Assembly (NCBI RefSeq): GCF_030052815.1
Contig: NC_079495.1
Coordinates: 57,142,773 to 57,206,772 of the forward strand
Source: Hevea brasiliensis
Lineage: Eukaryota > Streptophyta > Magnoliopsida > Malpighiales > Euphorbiaceae
Length of the DNA: 64,000 nucleotides
Reading direction: 5' to 3'
Shown: positions 1 through 12,200 of the stretch, one piece after another
Layout: the number at the start of each line of letters is the position of its first letter
Position numbering within the stretch: position 1 is the first letter of the stretch
The notes under the pieces: model-generated
Database searches by the model: none
The model's input: the letters and a program-made list of their open reading frames with translations, nothing else
What the model was told of the DNA's origin: nothing
Made by a program: the position numbers and the translations under genes

Positions 1-2305
1 GGGCGATGCTATTCTTTTTGCTACATATCTTATTAATAGGATGTCTCTTCGGACATTGGAGTTTAAGAGTCCTTTAGAGGTTTTACAGGGTAAAAATTCA
101 TATACCGTTCATCCAAAGGTATTTGGTTGTATTTGCTTTGTTCATAAGCTTAATAGTGGGAAATTGAAACCCCGAGCCTTGACATGTGTTTTTGTTGGTT
201 ATTCTAGCACTCACAAGGGATATAGGTGTTATCATCCTCCTTCACGAAAATATTTTGTGAGTATGAACGTTAGCTTCAGGAAATCTGAATCTTATTTTCA
301 TCCACCTCTTCAGGGGGACCATAGGAAGGAAGAGGTGTATTTTCCTTTATCCTCATCCTCTCCCAACCTTCAATTTCAGGGAAAGAATATGGGTTTAGAG
401 CCTATACCTAATAATGAAACTCAATGAGAGTCACCTAAATTTCGAGAAAGACTGAAAAAGGTAGATTTGAGAACATATACTCGACTAAACAAGACAGATA
501 TAGCCATCGAGCAGGAGACTGCTGATCAACTGGAATCCCTAGATTTAATTCCTGGACATCTTGAGGTATGTGATGAGTCTCCTTTGGCTCCTAATGAGTC
601 TAATTTTGATTCTCAGTCTGTTCTTCTTTCTTCTGATAATGATCTTGATATTCCTATTGCTCTCCGGAAAGGTGTTAGGACCTGTACTAAACATCCCATT
701 TCTAATTTCATCTCCTATAATTCTCTGTCTCCATCCTACAGAGCCTTTCTACTGTCTGTTTCCTCTATCTCTATCCCACAGGATTGAAAGAAAGCTTGCC
801 TCGATCTAAAATGGAGGGCAGCTATGGTGGAGGAAATGAAAGCTTTGGCAAAGAATGAGACATGGGAACTAGTTACTCTCCCACTGGAAAAGAAGTCAGT
901 TGGATGCAAGTGGGTGTTCACTGTGAAGCATAGAGCAGATGGTTCAATTGAGAGGTGTAAGGCCAGACTGGTAGCAAAAGGCTCCACACAGACGTACGAA
1001 GTAGATTACCAAGAGACCTTTGCTCTGTTGCTAAAATGAATACCATCAAAATTCTGTTGTTATGTGCAGCGAATCTTGAGTGGAACTTGCAGCAGTTTGA
1101 TGTTAAAAATACCTTTTTACATGGTGACTTGGAAGAAGTAGTGTATATGGAAATTCCTCCAAGGTTTGAGGATGAGAAGACCAGAGGGAAAGTTTGCAGA
1201 TTAAAAAAGGCTTTGTATGGTCTAAAACAATCACCTAGAGTATGGTTTGATAGGTTCAGTAAAGCGATGATCTCCTTTGGATACTGTCAAAGCAATGCTG
1301 ATCATACATTGTTTATGAGACATCGTAGAGGCAAAATCACACTACTTATTGCCTATGTGGATGATATTATGGTAACTGGTAACGATAAAGAACATCTCTT
1401 TTAAAGGAGCGCCTAGCACAGGAGTTTGAAATCAAAGATTTAGGAAGGCTCAAGTACTTTCTTGTAATAGAGGTTGCCAGATCAGATAAGAGAACATTTA
1501 TTTCTCAAAGAAAGTATATCTTGGATCTGTTGGAAGACATAGAAATGCTGGGCTGTAAACCGGTAGAGTTTCCTATTGAGGCCAATCATAAATTGCATGC
1601 TGGAGTTGGAAAATCAGTGGATTTATGGAGATATTAGAGGTTGGTTGGCAAACTAATTTATCTTTTGCACACTAGACTGAACATAGCATATGCAGTTGGT
1701 CTAGTGAGCCAGTATATGCATGATCCTCATGAATCTCATTCGGAGGTTGTTTTCCGTATCTTGCGATACCTAAAATCTACACCTGGGAAAGGACTTCTTT
1801 TCTCAAAGCATGGTCATCTTCAGATTAAAGCCTTTATAGATGCAGATTGGGCTGGGTCTCTTGATGATAGGAGATCAATATCATGATACTGTACCTTTGT
1901 TGGTAGTAATCTAGTCACCTGGAAAAGTGAGAAGCAAAATGTGACACAACTAGATGCAGTGCAGAAGCCGAATTTAGGGCAAAGGGTCAAGGTATCTGTG
2001 AGTTATTGTGGTTACGGAAGTTGATGTAAGAATTAAAATTATTTGAAGCTATTGGTTTGTTTTTGTTTTGTGATAACAAAACTGCAATCAATATAGTTCA
2101 TAATTTAGTTCAGCATGGTCGGACCAAGCATATAGAGATTGATAGACACTTCATAAAAGAAAAAATTGTGGATGGTTCCTCAAGTGTCTCTTACGTAGGT
2201 TCGAAAGATCAGTTAGCTGATGTGTTCACTAAAGGGTTAAGTTGTAAGGTGTTTCATACCCTAGTTTGCAAGTTGGACATGTGCAACATACATGAACCAA
2301 CTTGA
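1..2305 (+). pseudogene. Copia A pol remnant (integrase end, RT, RNase H)
   Basis: Several frames carry parts of one polyprotein: integrase C-terminal region ending near 427 (FGCICFVH, CVFVGYSSTHKGYRCY), RT start near 811 ([15 protein letters not shown]), RT core with YVDD at 1354-1365, and RNase H end at 2057-2305 ([28 protein letters not shown]). Stops or frameshifts occur near 427, 787, 1039, 1404, 1637 and 1886, so no functional protein is possible. Confidence 0.87.
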
Positions 2306-2312
2306 GGAGGAG

Positions 2313-2541
2313 TGTCGGAATCCCTTAATTAGTGCATTAGCTGTAAATTAGAATGTGTTAAAATCTCTTAATTAGTGCATTAGCTGTAAATTAGAATGTA
2401 AATTAGTGATATTAGGGATATTTGTATTTATTAGCTTTTATTTTCTTTCTTATTAAGGCTATAGCCTTTGTGTATAAATTTGAATCATTGTAACACTGTG
2501 AAATACATCAAGAAATTCTTCAATTCTCTCTAATCTCAACA
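2313..2541 (+). repeat. 3' LTR of copia A
   Basis: Starts TGTCGGAATC directly after a GAGGAGGAG polypurine tract and ends ATCTCAACA, about 229 bp. A ~45-bp stretch is repeated in tandem inside it (about 2322-2398). The right limit is set by the resumption of copia B coding sequence at 2542. Confidence 0.75.
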
Positions 2542-3224
2542 ATCTCTTATATAACAATCATGGGCACTTAAATATTGAGTGTTTTTCAGATGCAGATTTG
2601 GCAGGTTCAAAGATTGATAGAAGATCCATTACAGGATATCGTATCTTTGTTGGAGGAAACTTAGCATCTTGAAGAAGTAAAAAATAGACTGTAGTTTCTC
2701 GTTCGAGTGCTAAATGAGAATATCGAGCTATGGCCCAAGCTGTGTGTGAAGTTATGTGGACACGTCAGTTATTGGAAGAAGTGGGTCTCGAGACCTCATC
2801 TCCTGTCAAACTATGGTGTGGCAATCAAGCCGCTCTTCATATCGCCTCAAATCCAGTGTTTCATGAGTGTACTAAGCATATTGAAATTGATTGTCATTTC
2901 CTTTGAGAAAAGATTCAACAGAAGATCATCTCAACAGGACATGTCAAAACCGGGGAGTAATTAGGAGATATCTTCACAAAAGCTTTGAATAGGGCTCGGG
3001 TTGACTACATTTGTAACAAGTTAAGCATGATTAATATCTATACTCCAACCTAAAGGGGAGTGTTATAGAAAGTCAATCCTATAATTATATACATAATATT
3101 TTTTCTTAATTAGTTAGCATAATTATTGGGATATCTTCCCAATTAGAATACTTAATTATAGGATTCTTTGTATATAAATACCTTATATCTCATTCAAGAA
3201 AATACACAGAAAATATTCTCTTCA
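2542..3224 (+). mobile_element. Copia element B, 3' fragment with LTR
   Basis: RNase H coding remnant 2542-3052 (HGHLN-ECFSDAD, then [17 protein letters not shown], ending YTPT) with at least four in-frame stops, followed by AAAGGGGAG and an LTR from 3061 to about 3224. It is a diverged relative of copias C, D, G and J. The part left of copia A lies outside the window. The LTR right end is approximate. Confidence 0.75.
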
Positions 3225-4642
3225 TTATGGAAAAAAAATTCCCTTGCCAGTTTAGGTATAAGCAAGTCTATGAATACATGGCCAGTCCAATGCTAATCCT
3301 TCTTTGTAGACATATTTAAACAGTATTATTGGACAGCTCATATCAACGTAGGCAAACAAGTATAACTAGAGCCTTATTATTTGAAAGCTGAAATAGTAGA
3401 AATCATGTGTCTATCAGAGTTTGCAAAGAAGTATAACCAGGGATCCGTAGCACAAGAAAATAAAGCTTAAGGCTGTTTGCCGTGTAGATATTGGAACTAT
3501 GAACAGTGACTTAGTAGAAATTTTGGAAACTACTGATGCTAGTTGATCAGGTAACAAATTAAAGTTTTAATAGGAGATTTGTAGGATTTGATGAAGAAAA
3601 ACTAAATCAGAATATAATGTAAATCCTGCAAGAATCAAAGGAAAAATGGAACAGTTTATGTTTCACAAATAACATTCCAGAACCATCATCCCCAAGGCTA
3701 ATAACCTTAGCAAGATTTTGTAATCGAGTGTGACTACAAAGTGAGTTAGGATGCTGTTTCGATGTATCTTTGGCACTGTAAATAGTACCCATGAACAGTA
3801 AAATAGGAGGTTTTAGACTTGATAAATGAACTCCTAAGTCATCATACAATCCACAAAATAATTAGGCAAATTTTATTTAATGAAAAATTATTAATAAAGC
3901 ATGCAATGTCATAAATAAAACACTAGACTCCCATAACGACACCTAATCCTATTTAAGTATTTTTACATCCGCTGAAATCTAGAATGACTAAGTTTTAAAC
4001 CAATGAAGACAATAAAATTAAGACCAAAAAAGAATACCTTCAAAATAAGCCATTTCAACAAAGACTCAAGAAATTATGCAAAAACCCCTGAATCTTAAGG
4101 TTGTAAAATACCATACCAGCAACTATTTTATGAGAAATTCTCTCTCAAACAAAAAAAAAAAAAGAGAAACATATTTGTAAGACAATGAAGTATAGAAAAT
4201 CCTTGTAATGTCATAAATAAGCCTACAAAATCTATACCATAATTCTAAGTTTCTTGAGCCCCTTGATGCCTGTATGAAGTAACCTGCACCCAAGTCTACA
4301 ATTGTTACAAAATTTTAGTGAACAAAATAATATTAATAATCTCATTTTATCCAACTCCTTCGATGCTGAAAAACTCAAAAAAAAAAAAAGTGAAGGGGAT
4401 ATTGATGTCAGAAACCCCAACCAAGATAGAATGCTCCAGATCTTGAGGAAACTCTTCTCAATTAATGGCAAACAAATGTTGTTTTTCTTAGGGCAATGCA
4501 AGATGTATATCACATCAATATTTTCTTCATTCAATTGACTAGTCTAAATTTATTTAGTTCCATTTTTTTAGTGAACATTTAGTTATTTATATGAAGTGGA
4601 AAATAAAATGTTTAAAAAGGATATCAATAGAAATATTGGTTA
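3225..4642 (-). other. Non-coding, AT-rich; probable ZIFL intron 13 or beyond
   Basis: No exon of the ZIFL C-terminus and no transposon coding sequence was recognised. Short frames here (for example 3607-3849 on the minus strand) resemble nothing I know and lack coding character. A short A-run lies at about 4148-4162. Confidence 0.5.
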
Positions 4643-5081
4643 AAGTTCTACCCAATTTCTATTTGAGTGCTTGAACATTAATTTTTTTTAAATCTGATGG
4701 TTAAACAAATTAATAATTTCTCATCCAGTGCATATAGCCAGAATTCCACTGAAATAATAGGGATATCACAGAATTATTTTACAGATTAAATACCAAGATG
4801 GAAAACATATTTATTATATTCGTTATTTTTTACAATAATTTTTCCATTCATTAATTATTGTGGGTTTTTAATGTGACTTTATTGGATTGTCCCTTGGCTA
4901 ATAATGTTGTAACTTTCTTCTTTCTTTCCTTTTTCCTCTCAATCATAGCATTTGATTTATAAAAAGTGGATTGGAGATAAATTATGGCCAAATGCACCTG
5001 CAAAGAAATTATTTTCTGTTTGAGCACTTGATTACAAAAAAATTAAAGATCAAACGCTCAAATAGAAATTAGGTGAAAGCT
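4643..5081. mobile_element. Inverted-repeat (foldback/MITE-like) element
   Basis: About 48 bp at 4643-4690 is an imperfect inverted copy of 5034-5081; both arms share the core CAATTTCTATTTGAG or a close variant, next to a T-run. The roughly 340-bp centre is AT-rich with no coding frame. No target duplication could be fixed, so the outer limits and superfamily are open. Confidence 0.5.
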
Positions 5082-5194
5082 CAAGAATGGCTAGTGCTAT
5101 TATCCTTACTTAAAACAGTGAGGAAGCTCTCATAAAATAAAATAAGGACCTCAAAATCGTTAGGTCCATAAGAAGCAAATTACAACATTAAGAG

Positions 5195-5412
5195 TGTTGA
5201 GTTTTTAGAAAGAAAGAAGAAAAGGGAGAGAATTAGAATGAACTTTAAAGGATAATATTTTCATTTACTTGCACTTAGTATAATACATAAGAGTCCGTAT
5301 TTATAATAGAAGATATAAGTTATATGGCATTCCATAAATCACTTCTTAATACAAGCACTAATTAAGCTAATCAATCACCATGAATTAAAGTAAAATCTCA
5401 TCAATTCTAACA
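5195..5412 (-). repeat. TRIM 3' LTR
   Basis: Terminal repeat of the 803-bp TRIM, matching 5781-5997 with scattered substitutions. It lies after the polypurine tract in element orientation. Confidence 0.88.
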
Positions 5413-5439
5413 CTCCCTTTTGATGAGATTTTTGCTGAA

Positions 5440-5745
5440 GTTACTGATCCATCATCAAGAATGAGAATTTAGAAGAAAAATAGCTTTGGGACTCAAACCC
5501 TAGAATAAAATGAAGAAGAATGAGAATATGAGAGAAAAACAGCTGAAACTCAAACCCCACACTCTGATGAAGTAGAAAAAGCGAGTAGGGACTTTAACCC
5601 TAGACTCTTAAATCATGAAGAAAGGGAAGAAATGGAAGATGAATAGCTTGGGACTAAAACCCATAGCTTACTAAAGAAAGAAAATAGCTTTTGGGACTCA
5701 AACCCATAGCTTTTTTAAGGAAGAGGACAATAAGAAAGAAGAAAC
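5440..5745. repeat. Diverged short repeats inside the TRIM
   Basis: The phrase GGGACTCAAACCC or a close variant recurs about five times together with ATAGCTT and AGAAGAAAGAA blocks, at irregular spacing of roughly 50-60 bp. The arrangement suggests expansion of a short unit inside the non-coding interior. Confidence 0.6.
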
Positions 5746-5780
5746 CCTAGAATTTTTTTTTTTTGTAAGCTCTGATACCA

Positions 5781-5997
5781 TGTTGAGTTTTCAGAAAGAA
5801 AGAAGAAAGCGAGAGAATTGGAATGAACCTTAAAGGATTACATTTTCATTTACTTATACTTGGCATAATACATAGAAGTCCATATTTATAATGGAAGATA
5901 TAAGATATATGGCATTCCATAAATCACTCCTTAATACAAGCACTAATTAACCTAATCAATCACCATGAATTAAAGTAAAATCTCATCAATTCCAACA
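5781..5997 (-). repeat. TRIM 5' LTR
   Basis: Terminal repeat of the 803-bp TRIM. It is followed at once, in element orientation, by the tRNA-Met primer-binding site. Confidence 0.88.
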
Positions 5998-6119
5998 AAG
6001 AGAAGCACCTATCTCTGGATAGAAGAAATATTGAAAGCAAATAACCCAATAATAACACCATCAAAAATCAGTAAGTGCTACAAACACAAAACAGATTATC
6101 ATCTGGAGCATGCACTTAC

Positions 6120-6227
6120 ACAGAGCACATTCTTCAGCACAGATGCACAGTCAATCAGTAGGGTGAGGCCGAGGCCTTTTAGCAAAGCTATAAAAGGGTA
6201 GCTAGCCAGCAATGGCACAGTCAGGAC
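6120..6227 (-). CDS. ZIFL1: ZIFL exon 13 (last one found)
   Basis: Exactly 36 codons beginning [20 protein letters not shown] and ending [10 protein letters not shown], membrane helices 9-10. Acceptor GTGAAG, donor GTAAGT at 6118-6119. The strong donor shows the gene continues. The expected next exon (ITGL-ILQNRAV type) is not seen in positions 1-6119. Confidence 0.92.
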
Positions 6228-9200
6228 CTTCACATATAAAAGCAAGAAAAGATCACATGAAAAAGGGACTCAAGCAAATAAAAATAAAAGTTATATGCAA
6301 GGAAGTTGTGCTAAAGACATACTGCTCCTATGCGAGATACCATGACTGGTCCCAAATTTCTTTCCACCAGTGGGTATAAAAATAGTTGAAAGAGTAGCAG
6401 TCCAAAGCCTGATGTTTGCATGCCAAATAGGAAAATAAACAAGAAATATACTTTACCAATAATGCATGTCACTGAGTGCACAAAAATAGACAGATAAAAC
6501 TTAACTCAACTTAACTAAGCCTTTATTCTAAGAATTTGGGGTCAGCTACATGAATTATCTTTCTCCATTCTAAACGATTTTGGGTTAAATCCTTAGAAAT
6601 GTGTAATGCTTCTAAGTCATGTTGAACTACTCTCCTCCAAGTTTATGTCTACCCCTTCTTTTCTTTCTATCCTCTAACCTAATATGCTCTACTTGTCTAA
6701 CTGGAGCCTCCGTATGTCTACACTTCACATGACCAAACCACCTCAATCTCCCTTCTCTCAACTTATTCTCGATTGACACCACTCTTACCTTTTCTCTAAT
6801 ACTCTCATTACGGATTTTATTTAGTCTAGTATGACCACTCATCCACCTTAACATTCTCATTTCCATAACTCTTATCTTAGACACATACGACTCCTACAGT
6901 GCCCAACACTTACTACCATATAACATGGCCGGTCATATGGCTGTACGGTAAAATTTTCCTTTCAACTTATTTAGAATCTTGCGATCACATAAAACTCTGG
7001 TGGCACTTCTCCACTTCAACCATCCGGCTTTAATCCTATGACTAACATCCTCTTCATATCCCCCATCTACTTGAAGGATTGAGCCGAGATATTTAAAGTG
7101 ATTACTTTGGAGCAGTACCACTCCATCCAAACTAACTCCTTCCCTATCACCAGTTCGGCCTTCACCGAACTTACAATGCATGTATTTTGTCTTCGTTCTA
7201 CTTAACTTAAAAACTTTTGACTCTAGAGTACTTCTCCAAAGCTCTAGCTTTCTATTGACTCCTTCTCGCGTCTCATCTATTAGAACTATATCATCTGTAA
7301 ACATCATGCACCAAGAGATACTCTCTTGTATATGTTTCATCAATTCATCTAAAACTAATGTAAAAAGGTAAGAGCTTACAGCTGAACCTTGATGTAATCC
7401 AATTGAGATAGGAAAATCTCTTTTGTCCCCTGCCACTGTGCGCACAATAGTAGTTGCTCCTTCATATATATCTTTTAACACTTGTATGTACCTAATAGAT
7501 ACCCTCTTTTGTTCTAACACTCTCCATAAGATATCTCTTGGAACATTATCATAAGCCTTCTCCAAATCGATAAAAAACCATGTGTAGATATTTCTTCACA
7601 TCTCTATATTTCTTTATCAAGCTTCTAATGAGAAAGATCGCTTTTATAGTTTGTAGAAAGAGATGATTCTTATTGATTTCAATTAATCTGTACATGGGTA
7701 TATATATACAATTGATTCCTATAATTGTGTTCTACTAATTAGGAAGAAATCCTAAATAAGAAATCCTAAATAGGAATACAGAATACAAAATATACAGAAA
7801 AATAATATAGTGATTGACTTTCCATAACATAGTGATTGACTTTCCATAACACTCCCCCTCAAGTTGGAGCATAGATGTTAATCATGCCCAACTTGTTACA
7901 AATGTAGCCAATCCTAGCTCCATTCAGAGCTTTTGTGAAAATATCTCCTAACTGCTCTCCAGTTTTGATGTGTCCTGTTGAGATGATCTGTTGTTGAATC
8001 TTTTCACGAATAAAGTGACAATCAATCTCAATATGTTTGGTTCGCTCATGAAACACCGGATTAGAAGCAATATGAAGAGCAGCTTGATTATCACACCACA
8101 ATTTCACAGGCAGGGAAGTCTTAAAACCTGTCTCATCTAGTAATTGAAGTATCCACATTACCTCACATACTGATTGTGCCATGGCTCTATATTCGGATTC
8201 AGCACTAGATCGAGAAACTACACTCTGCTTCTTGCTTCTCCAAGACACCAAATTTCCTCCAATAAAAACGCAATATCCAGTAGTTGACCTCCTGTCAACC
8301 TTAGATCCAGCCCAGTCGGCATCTGAAAAACATTCAACATTCAAATGCCCATGATTACCATATAGCAAACCTCTTCCTGGAGCGCCCTTCAGATAACACA
8401 AGATTTGTTCCAAGGCTTCCCAATGAGCAACAGTTGGGGAAGACATAAACTGACTTACCACACTAACGGCATAAGCAATGTCAGGATGAGTGACTGTAAG
8501 GTAGTTCAATTTTCCTACCAATCTCCTGTATCTCTGGATCTTCAAACAACTCACAATCCCCGCTATGATTGTAAAGTTGGAGTCATTGGTGCGCTACAAG
8601 GCTTAGCATCTAATTTTCCTGTCTCTGTCAATAGATCGAGGACATATTTTCTTTGAGACAATAAAATACCCTTCTTACTTCTCATAACTTCGATACCCAA
8701 GAAATACTTTAACAATCCCAAGTCTTTGGTCTGAAACTGAGTTTGGAGGAAGGTTTTAAGAGATGAAATACCTGCAGAGTCACTCCCAGTGATGACAATG
8801 TCATCCACATAGACTACCAAGAGAATTAGACCAGCCTCAGATTGCCTATAAAATACTGAGTGATCACACTTACTCTTTTGCATACCAAATTCCTGTACTG
8901 CTTCACTGAATCTCCCAAACCATGCCCTAGGACTTTGTTTCAAGCCATAAAGAGACTTTCGAAGCCTACAAACTTTACCCAACTCCCCCTGAGCAACAAA
9001 CCCAGGTGGTTGCTCCATATACATCTCCTCTTGAAGATCACCATGAAGGAAAGCATTCTTGATATCCAATTGATGCAGGGGCCAATCATATGTAGCTGCT
9101 AAAGAGATAAACAAGCGAATAGAAGTAAGTTTAGCTACAGGAGAAAAAGTATCAGAGTAATCAATCCCATATGTCTGAGCATATCCTTTTGCTACAAGGC

Positions 9201-12200
9201 GTGCTTTTAACCTAGCCACAGAACCATCAGGATTTACCTTTACTGTATATACCCATTTACAACCAATAGCTTTCTTACCAGTGGGTAAAGGCAATAGTTC
9301 CCATGTACCATTAGCATCTAAAGCCTCCATTTCCTCTTTCATAGCATCACACCAGCCAGGATGAGACAGTACCTCATTAACAGTATTAGGGATAGTAACA
9401 GAATCTAAAGAAGTAACAAAACACTGAGAACAAGAAGACAATTGATTATAAGAAACAAAAGAAGAGATAGGGTAAGTACATGAACGTTTACTTTTACGAA
9501 GAGCAATGTGTAAGTCTAGATCAGAATCATGATCAGTATGAGGTACAGGATCTCCCAACGAAGTAGCTGGTGGAGGATCTGAGTCGGGAATCTCAATCTC
9601 TGGAATAAACATGAACAACGGAGGTCGAGTAGGTCTAGAGACGTAAGGAACAGTGTGGGAGATTACTAGACATTGGTTGGACAGTATATATTAAGAGATC
9701 ATCCTCCTCCCCCTGACTCTCATACACAGATGATGGAGGAAAAAATGGAGTGGACTCAAAAAATGTGACATCTGCAGAAACAAGATAACGATTAAGAGTA
9801 GGAGAGAAACAACGGTACCCTTTTTGGAGCCGGGAATACCCAAGGAAGACACATTTGAGAGATTTTGGATCCAATTTAGTAACCTGTGGACGAACATCAC
9901 GCACAAAACAGGTACAACCAAAAATACGGGGTTCAAAAGGGAACAAAGATTTTGTAGGAAACAAAGTAGTATAAGGAATATCCCCATTAAGGACAGAAGA
10001 CGGCATACGATTGATCAAAAAACATGCCGTAGAAACTGCATCCGCCCAAAAGTGTTTAGGTACTTTCATCTGAAAAAGAAGAGCACAAGTTACCTCAAGA
10101 AGATGACGATTTTTTCTTTCGGCCAAGCCATTTTGGGATGGGGTATCGACACAGGAAGACTGATGAAGAATGCCATTTTGTGTCATATAAGACAGAAATT
10201 GTGCTGAAAAGTATTCTTTGGCATTGTCACTTCTTAATATGCGCACAGAAATATTAAATTGAGTTTTGATTTCATTACAAAAGGCACAAAAGATAGAAAA
10301 CAACTCAGAACGATTTTTCATTAAATATAACCAGATAACACGAGAGTAATCATCAACAAAAGTAACAAAATAACGCAATCCAGTTTTAGATGTAACAGAA
10401 CAAAGACCCCAAACATCATAATGAACTACCTCAAAAGGAGATGAAGCCCGTTTATTGACTCTAGACACAGAAGGCAGACGATGATGTTTTGCAAACTGAC
10501 ACGACTCACATTCTAGTACTGTTAAGACTGAAATTGAGGACACAGCTTCTTCATGGTAGACAAAGAAGGATGACCCAATCTACAATGAGCTTCAAGAGGT
10601 GTTAAGGTACTGGAGCAAACAAGCGACCGCGGTACATGATTTTCCAAAATGTAGAAATCACCTGACTCGCGTCCTCTACCAATAATCTGCTTCGTCGTAA
10701 GATCCTGAAACAAACACTGGTCAGGAAAAAAGGAAACAGAACAATTTAAGGTACGAGTAAGTTTACTAACAGAAAGTAGATTAAAAGAGAATTTTGGTAG
10801 ACACAAAACAGAAGACAAAGAAATTGACGAAGTCGGGTTCGCAGTTCCAGAACCCATGACACAAGAAGTAGAACCATCAGCTAAAGTAACAGTAGAGGAA
10901 GTGAGATTAGACCTAAGCGGATAGAATACTAGAATTACTGTCATGTGATCCGTCGCACTGTAATCAATAACCCATTTGGATGAAGAAGACACAAGGCATG
11001 CAAGATTTACTCGACTCAATGATCGCGATGACAAAGGGAACGGTAGGCTTTAGAGATGCCTGATACTGGGAAAATTGTGCAAAATCCTCTGCAGATACCA
11101 AAATAGTTTTCTCAGAGGAAGATACTGTAGAATTCTCTGCTGCCATATTTGCCATCTGTGATCGCTGATTTTTTCTCTGAAGTTGCGGACAATTATATTT
11201 TGTATGGCCAGGCTCATGGCAATAATAACAAATGACTCCTCTTGAGTCCTGATTAGAACTAGCCTCTCCATTACGCTGATTACTTCTGTTGCCTGTAATT
11301 CCTCCTCTACTTCCTCTTCTATTACCCTGTTGTCCATTTGGATTACGGCTAATAAGAGCACTACTGACAGGTTGTGAAGATTGAGTACTCTCTGTACGAA
11401 GGACCCGTGTGAACGTTTCATGCAAAGAGGAAATCTCAGAACTGGAGAGAATATGAGATTTAGCAGTCTCATACTCTGAAGGAAGGCACAAGAAAACTTA
11501 TAACACCGATTGCCCCGTTGGGCCTCTTTGAACTTTCACATTAAGACTAAAAGGCAACAATACATTAAGTTCCTCATAAACCCGTTTAAAATCTATAAAA
11601 TAAACCGTGAGAGACTTATCATTTTGCTCAGCACGGTAGAATGCCTTACAAATATCATAAATACGGGAGATATTCCATTTACTAGAATACAGAAAATCTA
11701 AGTAATCCATCAATTCCTTAACAAATTCACAGTGATTAATTAAACTAATTACCTCACTATGAATCGAGTTCCGAAGCTGCAAAAACAATCGAGCATCCTC
11801 CCTTAGCCAAGTTTGTCGTGTATCATCAGTGGGTGGATCTTTAGTAAGGTGATCATCCTTATCGATGCTACGCAAATAGACCCTAACAGTCTTACTCCAC
11901 TCCTGTAATTCGAACCATTAAGTTTGTGTTCCGTGATCTTAGTCATCACCTAATCACATCGTAAATAATATTCTTATTGTCGCCATTTGTTGAGACAAAG
12001 AAAACTAACCAAACGCTAATCCAAAGTGCTTATAGCAGCAAAATAACCCAAAATCACAAATCAAGCAAATCGAAATAGGATCGAGAGCCAAACCTCGTAA
12101 GTCCTTTAATGGTTATCTTGGATCGTGCAACAAAGACACGGTGGTGGAATGAGGGGGTTGAGACGACGCCGGCAATGTTGATCGGGGTTGAAACGGCCGG

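Larger units (their letters stand above)
1..2541 (+). mobile_element. Copia element A, 3' part, decayed, inserted into copia B
   Basis: Ty1/copia element running off the left edge. In order: end of integrase, reverse transcriptase, RNase H, polypurine tract (about 2304-2312) and 3' LTR. Right of its LTR the sequence resumes in the middle of RNase H coding sequence of copia B, so A is nested in B. The TSD cannot be checked because A's left end is outside the window. Confidence 0.85.
5195..5997 (-). mobile_element. Complete 803-bp TRIM retrotransposon
   Basis: Terminal-repeat retrotransposon in miniature. LTRs at 5195-5412 and 5781-5997 (about 218 bp, TG...CA) flank 368 bp without a coding frame. 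On the minus strand a primer-binding site, TGGTATCAGAGC (initiator Met-tRNA), touches the 5' LTR at 5769-5780. A polypurine tract AAAAGGGAG precedes the 3' LTR (5413-5421). Target duplication AAGAG lies at 5190-5194 and 5998-6002. It has no proteins of its own and would move using another element's enzymes. Confidence 0.9.

Noticed and set aside
3607..3849. 80-codon minus-strand frame
   Set aside because: No motif recognised, no splice context fitting the ZIFL C-terminus; probably chance in intron DNA.
4232..4534. 100-codon minus-strand frame with some leucine/cysteine spacing
   Set aside because: Looked briefly like a leucine-rich repeat, but there is no second repeat, and a plus-strand frame overlaps it; no support.
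5190..6002. Reading the TRIM LTRs as a Cassandra element
   Set aside because: Cassandra LTRs contain a 5S-rRNA-like promoter region, and nothing of the kind is visible in these LTRs.
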